Source: Anaerolinea sp.
GTDB taxonomy: Bacteria; Chloroflexota; Anaerolineae; Anaerolineales; Anaerolineaceae
NCBI GenBank assembly: GCA_020725865.1
Contig: DYEC01000024.1
Span: forward strand, 158,673 to 222,672
Direction of reading: 5' to 3'
Length of the DNA: 64,000 nucleotides
Part shown: positions 9,775-18,605 of the stretch, in pieces
How the letters are laid out: each line of letters opens with the position of its first letter
How positions within the stretch are numbered: the first letter of the stretch is position 1
Made by a program: the position numbers and the translations under genes
The notes under the pieces: model-generated
Told to the model about the DNA's origin: nothing
The model's input: only the letters and a program-made list of their open reading frames with translations
Database searches by the model: none

Positions 9775-10494
9775 ATGACCGACCTGCTGTATCAAACGGA
9801 TAGCTATCTCAAAGGATTTACCGCTCAGGTTCAGGCAGTGGATGTTGAAAACCGGGCGATCTTATTGGACCGCACTGCTTTTTATCCGGGCGGAGGTGGT
9901 CAACCTTGCGATCATGGAAGACTGAAAGCTGGGAAGCGTCTGTGGTCGGTTCAGCGGGTGCGAAAAGATCAGCAGGGTGTGTGGCACTATCTGGATGGGG
10001 AAGAAGGACTGCCTGAGGCTGGAGTGATGGTTGAAGGGGAAATTGACTGGCAGAGGCGTTATGCGCTGATGCGAACACACACCGCAATGCATATTTTATG
10101 CGGCGTGGTGTTCCGTGATTACGGTGCCCAGGTGACCGGCGGTGACATGGAACCGCTGAAAGGGCGCATGGATTTTGAATTTGAAACGCTGACACATGAT
10201 CTGGTACATGTAATTGAGGAAGCGGTTAACCGCGAGGTGTTGGCGGGCCGTGAAGTTCGTATCGCTATTTTGCCACGCGAGCAGGCGTTTCAAATTCCAG
10301 ACCTGATCCGCACAAAAATCAATCTATTACCGCCTGAAATCAGCGAGGTTCGCGTGGTTGAGCTGACGGGGCTGGATTTACAGGCGGATGGCGGCACGCA
10401 TGTAAAAAATACCAGCGAAGTGGGACACATGCATATTGTGGATTACAAGAGTAAGGGGAGAATCAACAAGCGTATCTACGTTGAACTGGATTGA
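9775..10494 (+). CDS. AlaX-type alanyl-tRNA editing protein
   Basis: 239 residues resembling the AlaRS editing domain and its free-standing AlaX relatives. These hydrolyse Ser or Gly wrongly charged on tRNA-Ala. Motifs are the N-terminal 'AFYPGGGGQPCDHG', the zinc/catalytic 'RTHTAMHIL' (HxxxH) and 'LQADGGTHVKNTSEVG'. In the last one the Cys of AlaRS (CxxxH) is replaced by Asp, as in several AlaX proteins. The ATG at 9775 has GGAG six bases upstream and is preferred to the GTG at 9763. It is 75 bases after the ATPase gene, with no clear terminator between them. Confidence 0.85.
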   Translation: MTDLLYQTDSYLKGFTAQVQAVDVENRAILLDRTAFYPGGGGQPCDHGRLKAGKRLWSVQRVRKDQQGVWHYLDGEEGLPEAGVMVEGEIDWQRRYALMRTHTAMHILCGVVFRDYGAQVTGGDMEPLKGRMDFEFETLTHDLVHVIEEAVNREVLAGREVRIAILPREQAFQIPDLIRTKINLLPPEISEVRVVELTGLDLQADGGTHVKNTSEVGHMHIVDYKSKGRINKRIYVELD

Positions 10495-10561
10495 GATGCA
10501 AGCACTTGTCCGATTTTGGCGTACAGGCGATTTTTTGATTCGGTAACAGAGTCAATTGATT

Positions 10562-13447
10562 TCAGGGAGCGTATCGCCACAATCCGGCATCAAACGGGTT
10601 TGCAGGGTCATCGGCGGAGAAAAAGAGTCTCTCCTGGTAACGGGCAAGGTCATTGACAAGACCCTTGAACACTCTTAAAGTACCATCAGGCGAGACCTGC
10701 CATAATTCTGGTTCTCCACTGTTGCCGTTTTCGACAGTGAACAGGAGTGTATTATTGATCACGGTGAGACGGGATGGCATTGAGCTTCTTCCCCCGCGTG
10801 CAATGTCTTTGACCAGCATGGTGGTCTCAGCAGTGCCGTTACTGCGCCAGAGTTCCGCTCCATACGCGCCATCATCAGCAACGAAATAGAGCGTGTTTTT
10901 AAGCGAGGTCAGTTGACCAGGGGGTATGACCTGGCGCCCCGGCTTTTGTCTAATCAATAAGATTGTGCCATCGGGTCCGCCGTCACTTTTCCAGAGTTCC
11001 CAGGAATTATCTTCGGCGAGGGCAGTGAAATACAAAGCCTCTTCCATCGCTGTCAGGTTTGTGAGTGCGGCATTAACGCTAAAGGGCAAAACAGTTTTGA
11101 TCGGTCGGGTGTTTTCGGCACTGCCATCGCTGGTCCATAAGCCCCAGCCCTGTGTGGGATCAGGGGCGACAAAAAACAGGTTATTGTTGAAATTGGTCAA
11201 AAAGGTTTTATAGCGAAACAACTTAGTGGTAATTGAGGGCAATTCTTTGACCATCATTGTCCCGGTGCGAGTACCATCGCTCTTCCATAACTGCACACTG
11301 AGCTTGTTCAGATTGAAGGCTGGGAAGTACAGGGTATTGTTGACCAGAACCAGCTCTGTCAGGTCTTCGGTGCCGCCCCCCAAAGCCCTTATCAGCACTG
11401 TTCCCCGCTCGCTCCCGTCGCTTCGCCAGAGTTCTCCGCCGTTGACATTATCCAAGACAGTAAAATATAACGCCTGATCTACCGGCAGGAGCGTGTAAAA
11501 ACGCTTGTTCATGTCAAAGGTTTTAACTTTTTGTGTACCTTGATCAGTGCCATCGCTTTTCCAGATTGCCCAGCCGTTCTCTTGAAAAGCGACAAGGTAC
11601 AGGGTGTTGTCAATTGCAGCGGAAGCGTACAGCCCCTTGATGGGTAAATCGGCAATCGGTTGGGTACTGACAGTGGTTCCCCCACTTTTCCAAAGCGTCC
11701 AGCTATCTTCCTTGGAAGTGAAGAAATACAACCAGCCGCCAGCGGGGGTCAGAAAAAGTGCACCCTGTGAAGGATTCCATGGATTATACGCTTTGGGGAG
11801 TCCCCCTTGCACCAATTCTGGTTGGGCGCCTTCAGGTACGGGTTGACTGGCGCTGGTAGCGGGGATGGCGTAGATTAGCAGGTCGTTGACCAGCCTGCGC
11901 CCGTCTGCTGCAAAGATCAATCCGTTGATATCGCCGGCTTCCAGAGTAACCAGTTCGGTGCAGGTGAGTGCATCCCATAATCGGATACTCCCCTGTGTTC
12001 CGGCAGCAAGGATGGAACCATCAATTGAGAAAGCCACACCCGCGACGGGTGTTTCAAAACCGCGGCAAGTGTTTAAGGGTCTCCAGGTTTTGGTTTCTAT
12101 CAGGGAAATGTTTTGCATTCCCTGCTCGTCTTTGGTTTCGAATGCCAGCGTGATGCCATCGGGTGAGAATGCCAGACTGGGTGCTCCACTTTCATCCTGG
12201 ACAGAGGGGACCAGGTGAAGTTTATCTCCGTTCGAGGCATCCCATAATTGCACAATTCCTTCTCCAGCATCGGCAAGGATGCTTCCATCGGGGGAAAAAG
12301 CCAGTTTCTCGCCGACAGCGCCTTCCCTGACAAAAAGCTCAGCAGCGGTGTTAATATCCCAGACAGCGAGAAAGCCCGGCATGGCGGCGGCAATCCGTAA
12401 GCCGTCCGGTGAAAAGGCAACTGCATATCCTGCATCTGGGTGTTGCCGGCTTGCTTTTTCAACAAGGTCGGGACGTGAAGGGTCGTACTGGCGGATTTCC
12501 ATCATTTTTGTTAAATCCCAAAGGCGCACCGTTTTATCCTTTGAACCCGAAACCAACAGACGTTCGTCGGGAGAAAATGCGATGCTGGTCACGGTATCCG
12601 TATGGTTGCCTAGAATAAAGATGGTTTTCTCACCTTTTGCATCCCAAATCTCAATTTCATTGCTGTTGGCAACAGCCAGAAAGTTCCAGGATGGGGAAAA
12701 TACCGCATACCCGCCAACAGCCAGTTGTTGAATCGGTTGAAGTTCGGTTGCGTTTTCGATGGTAATTGGAGCGAACTCGCTGGCGACCTGTATAGTCGGG
12801 GTAGCAGCCGGCGTGGGTGTGCGGATGGAGAGCGTTGGCAGGACGGCTTCGGGTGTTTGAGGAACGCCGCCCAGGATGAGCGCGGTGGCGGTGGCACCTA
12901 CATCTGGGGTAACAGAAGCGGTGGGCGTGGGCGGTGGTGGACTCGGTGTGGTGATAACAAAAAACGGTGCCAGATAGGTTTGCCAGAGCCAAAAGCTGAC
13001 AATTCCCAGAATCAGACCGGCACCAAGGATGGCGGAAATGCGCACCGTGATACGCCACCAGCGCGGCGATTTTTTCTTTTTAGCTGGGGTTTTTGGCTTG
13101 AGAGGGGCGGTTTGCGGTAGCCGTTGTGGCATTTGCGGCAGGGGTTTTGGGGGGTGTTCGGGGGGAAGCGGAGGTGGAGGCGGGCTGGTGGTTTCAGCTT
13201 GAGCAATGCGGCGTGCAGTGATCACTTCCATTGCCTTGCGGGCGACCGGACTGCCGGGGTTGACCTTCAGCCATTGTTCGATTGTTTTCAGGCGGTCATC
13301 CTCGTCTTCCAGCGTCTCTATCAGCCATCCCCATGCTTTATCATTGTTGGGTTCTGCGCGTATAATCTGTACCAGAATCTGTCGCGCTTGATCCAGGTTA
13401 CCGCCGCGAATGAGAGTAATGGCTTGACGCAATTCTTCATCGGACAT
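10562..13447 (-). CDS. TPR / WD40 / 'LWKSDGT'-repeat membrane-anchored protein
   Basis: 961 residues. Residues ~1-80 are helical TPR-like ('GNLDQARQILVQIIRAEPNNDKAW'), followed by a Pro-rich stretch and one membrane segment around 132-155 (about 'ILGAGLILGIVSFWLW'). A Thr/Pro linker leads to six or seven WD40-type blades ('VAFSPDG...VRLWD'). The C-terminal half has about eight repeats ending in LWKSDGT/LWRSNGT-like strings, each followed by a 'LYFxA'-type strand, a second probable beta-propeller. Topology suggests a cytoplasmic TPR end and two extracytoplasmic propellers. The function is unknown; such proteins are usually scaffolds or ligand binders. GGAG lies upstream of the ATG. Confidence 0.8.
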   Translation of the reverse strand: MSDEELRQAITLIRGGNLDQARQILVQIIRAEPNNDKAWGWLIETLEDEDDRLKTIEQWLKVNPGSPVARKAMEVITARRIAQAETTSPPPPPLPPEHPPKPLPQMPQRLPQTAPLKPKTPAKKKKSPRWWRITVRISAILGAGLILGIVSFWLWQTYLAPFFVITTPSPPPPTPTASVTPDVGATATALILGGVPQTPEAVLPTLSIRTPTPAATPTIQVASEFAPITIENATELQPIQQLAVGGYAVFSPSWNFLAVANSNEIEIWDAKGEKTIFILGNHTDTVTSIAFSPDERLLVSGSKDKTVRLWDLTKMMEIRQYDPSRPDLVEKASRQHPDAGYAVAFSPDGLRIAAAMPGFLAVWDINTAAELFVREGAVGEKLAFSPDGSILADAGEGIVQLWDASNGDKLHLVPSVQDESGAPSLAFSPDGITLAFETKDEQGMQNISLIETKTWRPLNTCRGFETPVAGVAFSIDGSILAAGTQGSIRLWDALTCTELVTLEAGDINGLIFAADGRRLVNDLLIYAIPATSASQPVPEGAQPELVQGGLPKAYNPWNPSQGALFLTPAGGWLYFFTSKEDSWTLWKSGGTTVSTQPIADLPIKGLYASAAIDNTLYLVAFQENGWAIWKSDGTDQGTQKVKTFDMNKRFYTLLPVDQALYFTVLDNVNGGELWRSDGSERGTVLIRALGGGTEDLTELVLVNNTLYFPAFNLNKLSVQLWKSDGTRTGTMMVKELPSITTKLFRYKTFLTNFNNNLFFVAPDPTQGWGLWTSDGSAENTRPIKTVLPFSVNAALTNLTAMEEALYFTALAEDNSWELWKSDGGPDGTILLIRQKPGRQVIPPGQLTSLKNTLYFVADDGAYGAELWRSNGTAETTMLVKDIARGGRSSMPSRLTVINNTLLFTVENGNSGEPELWQVSPDGTLRVFKGLVNDLARYQERLFFSADDPANPFDAGLWRYAP

Positions 13448-13595
13448 GAGCCTGACTCCATTTGAAAGACTTCATCGGTCTTGATTTTCATTATATACCA
13501 TGATGGATACCGTAATGATAAATTTATTTCTCTGGTGATAGGTTTTGATATAAAATGAAATCATTGCACTTATTTTTTGTTTATAGAGGTGTTTT

Positions 13596-14579
13596 GTGGT
13601 GTTTCAGCGCAGAAGATGCAAAGGCGTGATGACATGCCGGGTGGCAGTCGTTATCCTTGCGTTTGTCGGTGTGCTAGCCGCTTGTGTCCCTGTTTCGTCA
13701 TTCACCGCTGAAGCGCAGGATAGACTGGAGAGCATTCTGGAGCGCGGTAAACTGGTAGTTTGGGTTGATCCTAATTATCCGCCCAGCACAATGCTGGATG
13801 AGACACAACCGCGCCCTGCCGGCACCCGTTGCACCCCTGCGGAGTATACCGCATCACAGTTTTCCGGCTTTGATGCCGATATTGCCAAAGAGGTTGCCAG
13901 ACGGTTAAGTGTTGAAGCCTGTTTTGTTACTCCCTCATGGATGGAAATGATTACGGGAGGATGGGAGGAACGCTGGGACATTGTCTTTGGTTCGCTAGCG
14001 ATCACCTACCCGCGCATGGAGGCGCTCTATTTTACCCACCCATATCTGACCGAACCGGCGGTATTCTATGTACACAAAGATAATGCGGCATTCCAAACTG
14101 TTGAGGATTTGAGCGGTAGGCGTATTGGCACCTGCGCTCAATGCACATATGAAAGTTATCTTAATCAGACCTTGCAGTTGCCTGGTTCTGAGATTGAGTT
14201 TAGGGTACAGTCCCCTCAAATGGTTGTGTACTACACGGAAGTTTGGGCGTTGCAGGACCTGGCAAAAGGCGATGGGGTGATTTTGGACGCTGTGCTGACG
14301 GGACAACAGATTGGTGAAGAGGCTATTCGCAATGGAATGCCGCTGCGCAGGCTTGACGAGCCGGTCTTTTATTCATACATCGCCGCGGCAGTTGATCGTA
14401 AAGGTAAACAGAATGCCGAGTTAATGGTGCATAGGATATCTGAAATCATTCTTGACTTAAATCGCGAAGGTTTATTGCGTAAACTTTCAACCCAGTATTA
14501 TGGCGTGGATTTAAGCGGGCTTGTGGAAAATTTTGATTTTGAGTCACTTCACCAGTTTGATCGGGAAAGCAACCCATGA
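13596..14579 (+). CDS. Amino-acid-type ABC solute-binding lipoprotein (PBP2 family)
   Basis: 327 residues starting at tandem GTG codons (13596/13599) 5 bases after AGAGGT. A lipoprotein signal ends in 'VLAAC'. The mature part has the family 3 solute-binding pattern: 'GKLVVWVDPNYPP', 'FSGFDADIAKEVARRL', 'WDIVFGSLAITYPRMEALYFTHPYL' and 'VEDLSGRRIGTCAQCTYESYL'. No permease or ATPase genes are adjacent; instead its stop overlaps the start of a dCache-PAS protein (ATGA). It may serve as a ligand-presenting sensor subunit rather than a transporter part (inference). An extra Cys-rich stretch ('GTCAQC') is unusual for the family. Confidence 0.8.
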   Translation: MVFQRRRCKGVMTCRVAVVILAFVGVLAACVPVSSFTAEAQDRLESILERGKLVVWVDPNYPPSTMLDETQPRPAGTRCTPAEYTASQFSGFDADIAKEVARRLSVEACFVTPSWMEMITGGWEERWDIVFGSLAITYPRMEALYFTHPYLTEPAVFYVHKDNAAFQTVEDLSGRRIGTCAQCTYESYLNQTLQLPGSEIEFRVQSPQMVVYYTEVWALQDLAKGDGVILDAVLTGQQIGEEAIRNGMPLRRLDEPVFYSYIAAAVDRKGKQNAELMVHRISEIILDLNREGLLRKLSTQYYGVDLSGLVENFDFESLHQFDRESNP

Positions 14580-16102
14580 AGCGACTGATCAAGCTCTTCT
14601 CCAACAGTTTGACAGCTCGGCTAGCAGGTTACTTTGCTTTGGTCGTGTTGATCGGCACAGTTCTGATCGGGTATATCGCATTTTCAAGGGTCGGTGTAAT
14701 GGCGCGCTCTTCTGCTATTGGGCAGCTGCAGGCAGTGGCTAACCTGAAAGAGGATGCGTTGGATCGCTGGGTAGAAGAGCAGCGACGGAGTGCGGTCTTA
14801 ATCGGCTCGCTGCCCGAAGTGCGGGAGTGGGTTGAGACAATATTGAACACCGGACAACCCGAATCTGCTAGGCAAAAATCCCGCGAGCAATTAAGTGAAT
14901 ATTTGAAGTTTGCTGTTGCTAACCTGTCGGATTTACGTGAGCTTGCCATTCTGGATCTGGATGGCAATGTGGTGCTATCTACAGATAGGCTAAGCGAGGG
15001 TCAAAATTGGGGTCAAGAACCATTTTTTATTCAGGGGCGTTCTGTGCTGTATGTGCAGAATGTTTATTCTTCTCCCCGCAATGGCGAACCAATGATGAGT
15101 ATTGCCATGCCATTATTTGATTCTTCCCGACGGCGGGTGGCTGTGCTGGTCTGTCATCTGAATATTGAGCGGCTCGATCGCATTATGCTGGAACGGAGCG
15201 GATTGAATATGAGAGGTGAGGTATATCTGGTCAATTCAGATCGCCAATTCGTTTCCGTTTCTCCCGCGCGTCAACGGCGATTCGGAAATCCCCATTCTTT
15301 TGGGATTGATGAGGCGCTTGCACACAAAGATGGTTTTGGGGAATATATCAACTATGCCGGCGACCCTGTTATTGGCGTCTATCGCTGGCTGGATCATCGC
15401 GAGCTTGCTTTGCTTGTGGAAACACCTCGGTCACCCGTGTATGACCCGGCAAGGCGCTTGATGTTCAATCTGATCATCATTGGTGGAATCACCGGGGCTT
15501 TTCTGGTTGCCGGGCTGGTATTTTTCAGCCGTCGGGTGATGCGGAAGATGCGTTTGCTTTATCAGAGTGGGAGTCAGGTGCTTGGTGATCACTCTGGAGA
15601 AGCAGCGATGGTTTCAGATGAAGATGAAATGTCCTCTCTGAACCGCGTTTTTCTTAAGATGTCAGATAAGATTCGTGGTCAACAAAATGAAATTCGCTCT
15701 CAGGCTGAAGCGTTTGATAAAACACGGCAAATTTTACAGCGCAATGAAGCGCATCTTCGTACGCTGGTTGATCATTTACCCGATGTGCTGATCCAGATAA
15801 AACGTGGTGGAGACATCCTTTACTTATCCCCATCTGTTAAAGATGTCCTTGGTTATCAGCCTGAAGAGTTATTGGGTCAGGATATTATGGATTATATATT
15901 GCCGGAGGATTGGGCAAGTATTCGGGAGATTATGCATGACTTGCGTGATCATCCGTTACAGCTGAGACGGTTTGAAATTCGTTTTCGTCATAAAGACGGT
16001 GTATACCGTGCAATGGAAGTTCTGGGTAAGTCTGTCCATGACGAAGAACTGACCGTTTTGCTCAGCTTGCGCGACATTACTCGTCGAAGGTGGCGAAAAT
16101 AA
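14576..16102 (+). CDS. Membrane dCache-PAS sensor protein lacking an output domain
   Basis: 508 residues. A first membrane segment lies at ~17-38 and a long extracytoplasmic dCache-like domain at ~45-290 (with 'AILDLDGNVVLSTD...FFIQGRSVLYVQNVY'). A second membrane segment at ~298-318 is followed by a HAMP-like/coiled-coil linker and one PAS domain at ~385-500 ('HLPDVLIQIKRGGDILYLSPSVKDVLGYQPEELLG'). The frame ends right after the PAS C-terminal 'LRDITRRRWRK'. No histidine kinase, GGDEF or methyl-accepting domain follows, and only 90 bases separate it from the next start. It is translationally coupled to the solute-binding lipoprotein upstream. It could act by contacting the downstream kinase, or be a truncated gene. 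Confidence 0.75.
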   Translation: MKRLIKLFSNSLTARLAGYFALVVLIGTVLIGYIAFSRVGVMARSSAIGQLQAVANLKEDALDRWVEEQRRSAVLIGSLPEVREWVETILNTGQPESARQKSREQLSEYLKFAVANLSDLRELAILDLDGNVVLSTDRLSEGQNWGQEPFFIQGRSVLYVQNVYSSPRNGEPMMSIAMPLFDSSRRRVAVLVCHLNIERLDRIMLERSGLNMRGEVYLVNSDRQFVSVSPARQRRFGNPHSFGIDEALAHKDGFGEYINYAGDPVIGVYRWLDHRELALLVETPRSPVYDPARRLMFNLIIIGGITGAFLVAGLVFFSRRVMRKMRLLYQSGSQVLGDHSGEAAMVSDEDEMSSLNRVFLKMSDKIRGQQNEIRSQAEAFDKTRQILQRNEAHLRTLVDHLPDVLIQIKRGGDILYLSPSVKDVLGYQPEELLGQDIMDYILPEDWASIREIMHDLRDHPLQLRRFEIRFRHKDGVYRAMEVLGKSVHDEELTVLLSLRDITRRRWRK

Positions 16103-16192
16103 GCTTTGTTTTGTATCTGCTGGTCATAGCGTAACGCTCACCTGGTATTTCGCAGTGCAAGAAGTATAATAGGTTTATATGTGAGGTATGGC

Positions 16193-18535
16193 GTGTCGGA
16201 TCTAACAGGGCAATTCATTGAGCGTTATCGAATCATTGAGCTGCTGGGGCAAGGCGGCATGGCTTACGTATATAAAGCATTTGATACACGCCTGGAGCGG
16301 ATGGTGGCGATCAAGGTTATTCGCCAGGATGCTTTTGCGCCCAAGGAGATGCAGGACTTGACCAAACGTTTCGAACGCGAGGCAAAGTCACTGGCGAAAC
16401 TGGATCATCCTAACATTGTTAAAATTTTCGATTATGGCGAGCATGGCGGTTCGCCTTATCTGGTGATGCAATATGTAGGGGGTGGGTCGCTGAGAGAGTG
16501 TCTAAAGGAACAAGGTGAACTTTGGCATTGGCGTAAATCTGCCCGCCTGCTGATACCAATTGCCTGGGCACTGGATTATGCGCACCAACAAAACATCATC
16601 CATCGCGATGTCAAGACCCCCAATATTTTGCTGACCACGCAGGACATTCCCATGCTCTCAGACTTTGGTATTGCCAAGATCGTTGCGCCAGGGGTTGTAG
16701 CCACTTTGACTGGTACGGGCGTGGGAATTGGGACGCCTGAGTATATGGCACCAGAACAGGCGATGGGAAAAGTTTTTCCGCAAAGTGATATTTACTCGCT
16801 GGGAATTGTTTTTTTTGAGCTAATAACTGGTCAATTGCCCTATTCAGCGGATACACCTATGGCGGTGATCCTTAAACATCTAAATGAGCCCTTGCCCTCG
16901 CCGCGAGGTCTTAATCCTTCTCTGCCGGAGACAGTTGAGAAAATATTACTAAAAGCCTTAGCCAAGCAGCCAGAGGAACGCTATACAACAGCAGCTGAGA
17001 TGGCTGAAGCCCTGGAAAATCTGATGCAGTTACCAGACGAGGCGTTTCCACCAACTGTATTATCAGCGAGCATCCCGCAGTCGGGGGTACCCGGCGAAAT
17101 GGAAACAGTACCAGCTCTACCAGCTGAGCCAGAAACGGTAACGGGTGTACCGGCTGTAGCGGCACCTTCGGGTTTTGCCCCTCCCGCCCAGCCTGAAGTA
17201 AAACCGCCTGTCGAAACAATGGCACATCCGCTGGTTTTGTCTGCGCCAACACAACCCGAACCGCCAGAGCCAGCTCTCAAAACACCTCCTGAAAGAAGCA
17301 AACCACACCCAAGAATAGGCGGGGTAATCCCTATCCTGATTGTGATGCTGGCGCTGGTGGGTTTCTTTTGGGTTATTAGCGAGAATGGGTGGAATATATT
17401 TCAGCAGACCGCTGAAAGATTTTCCCCCACTTTGATACCGACACGTGCACTGCCTTCTGCGGTGGTTTTTGAACAATCCGAACCTATCAAGGTTGCGTTT
17501 CTATTACCTTTGAGCGGTTCATCGTCGTCATTTGGCATTTCGGCACGTGATGGCATGTCACTGGCACTTGAGGAATGGAACAGCAAAGGCGGTGTTCTTG
17601 GTCGCAGGATTGAACCGATTATCGAGGATACCCAGTGTAAGGCTGATTTGGCAACTCGAGCGGCTGAAAGGGTTATTGATCAGAACAAAGTTCATTATAT
17701 TATTGGAGAAGTCTGTTCGATGGCTTCCATTCCCGTGTCGCAAATTGCTGAGGAAAAGGGCGTGGTGATGGTCAGCCCGACCTCCACAAACCCAACTGTC
17801 ACGTTAAATGCGGATGGTTCAACAAAGCAATATGTTTTTCGTGCTTGTTTTGTCGATCCTTTTCAAGCAGTAATTATGGCAAAATTTGCCATGGATCAGG
17901 GTTTCAAGTCCGCTTTCATTCTTTTTAATAAAAATGATGATTACTCCCGCGGTCTGGGTCTAACTTTTGAACAAGCCTGGATGCAAGCGCGCGGCAGGGT
18001 GCTTGGTATTGAGCCTTACACTTCTGAAACAACTGATTTCACTCCCATCTTAACTAAAGCGGTATACAGCAAAGCCGATTTTCTCTACCTTCCTGATTAC
18101 TACTACAGGATCAATCTGATTGCCCAACAAGCAAAACACCAAGGGGTGGCGTCAGTGTTGATAGGTAGCGATGGCTGGGATTCGCCAGAACTCGATTTGC
18201 AGATGACAAATGGCGGATATTTCTCCAACCACTATTCGGCAGAAGACCCGCGTCCGATTGTGCAGGAATGGGTGAAAAAGTATCAAGAACGTTACGGTAA
18301 AGCACCCGATGCAATCGCTACATTAACATATGATTCAATCCATATTCTGCTTAACGCGATTAAAAGAGCTGGAGGGGATGATCCTGCAAAAGTGAAGGAT
18401 ACACTTGCCAGCGAAGGATTTGAAGCCGTCACCGGTTGGACAAAATTTGATGGACATCACAATCCCATCAAGCCCGCTGTGGTGATGCAAATTAAGGACG
18501 GGCGGATTGTTTTTATCACTAGCATCCAGCCCTGA
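16193..18535 (+). CDS. Receptor-like Ser/Thr protein kinase fused to a type I periplasmic-binding domain
   Basis: 780 residues from the GTG at 16193, which has GAGG at proper spacing (a GTG at 16181 would add four residues). The kinase occupies ~7-275: glycine loop 'LGQGGMAYVY', Lys41, HRD 137-139 ('HRDVKTPN'), DFG 157-159, and an APE-equivalent 'MAPEQ'. A Pro-rich linker precedes one membrane segment at ~377-396. Residues ~440-780 form a branched-chain-amino-acid receptor-type (Peripla_BP_6) domain: 'IKVAFLLPLSGSSSSFGISARDGMSLALEEWN', 'YIIGEVCSMASIPVSQIAEEKGVVMVSPTSTNP'. The kinase would be cytoplasmic and the sensor outside, giving ligand-controlled phosphorylation (inference). A TATAAT at 16165-16170 may be its promoter. 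Confidence 0.88.
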   Translation: MSDLTGQFIERYRIIELLGQGGMAYVYKAFDTRLERMVAIKVIRQDAFAPKEMQDLTKRFEREAKSLAKLDHPNIVKIFDYGEHGGSPYLVMQYVGGGSLRECLKEQGELWHWRKSARLLIPIAWALDYAHQQNIIHRDVKTPNILLTTQDIPMLSDFGIAKIVAPGVVATLTGTGVGIGTPEYMAPEQAMGKVFPQSDIYSLGIVFFELITGQLPYSADTPMAVILKHLNEPLPSPRGLNPSLPETVEKILLKALAKQPEERYTTAAEMAEALENLMQLPDEAFPPTVLSASIPQSGVPGEMETVPALPAEPETVTGVPAVAAPSGFAPPAQPEVKPPVETMAHPLVLSAPTQPEPPEPALKTPPERSKPHPRIGGVIPILIVMLALVGFFWVISENGWNIFQQTAERFSPTLIPTRALPSAVVFEQSEPIKVAFLLPLSGSSSSFGISARDGMSLALEEWNSKGGVLGRRIEPIIEDTQCKADLATRAAERVIDQNKVHYIIGEVCSMASIPVSQIAEEKGVVMVSPTSTNPTVTLNADGSTKQYVFRACFVDPFQAVIMAKFAMDQGFKSAFILFNKNDDYSRGLGLTFEQAWMQARGRVLGIEPYTSETTDFTPILTKAVYSKADFLYLPDYYYRINLIAQQAKHQGVASVLIGSDGWDSPELDLQMTNGGYFSNHYSAEDPRPIVQEWVKKYQERYGKAPDAIATLTYDSIHILLNAIKRAGGDDPAKVKDTLASEGFEAVTGWTKFDGHHNPIKPAVVMQIKDGRIVFITSIQP

Positions 18536-18544
18536 GAGAATTAA

Positions 18545-18592
18545 CCGGGCAAAAAACTGCCCGGTGCCTTTCAGGGCGGCCGGGCAGTTTCT
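18545..18592. terminator. Bidirectional terminator between convergent genes
   Basis: AACTGCCCGG (18555-18564) pairs with CCGGGCAGTT (18580-18589), with A6 on the left and T3 on the right. An alternative short hairpin, CCGGGCA (18545-18551) with TGCCCGG (18558-18564), is also possible. It lies between the kinase gene stop (+) and the lipoprotein gene stop (-). Confidence 0.75.
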
Positions 18593-18605
18593 ATCAGTGA
18601 GGGAC

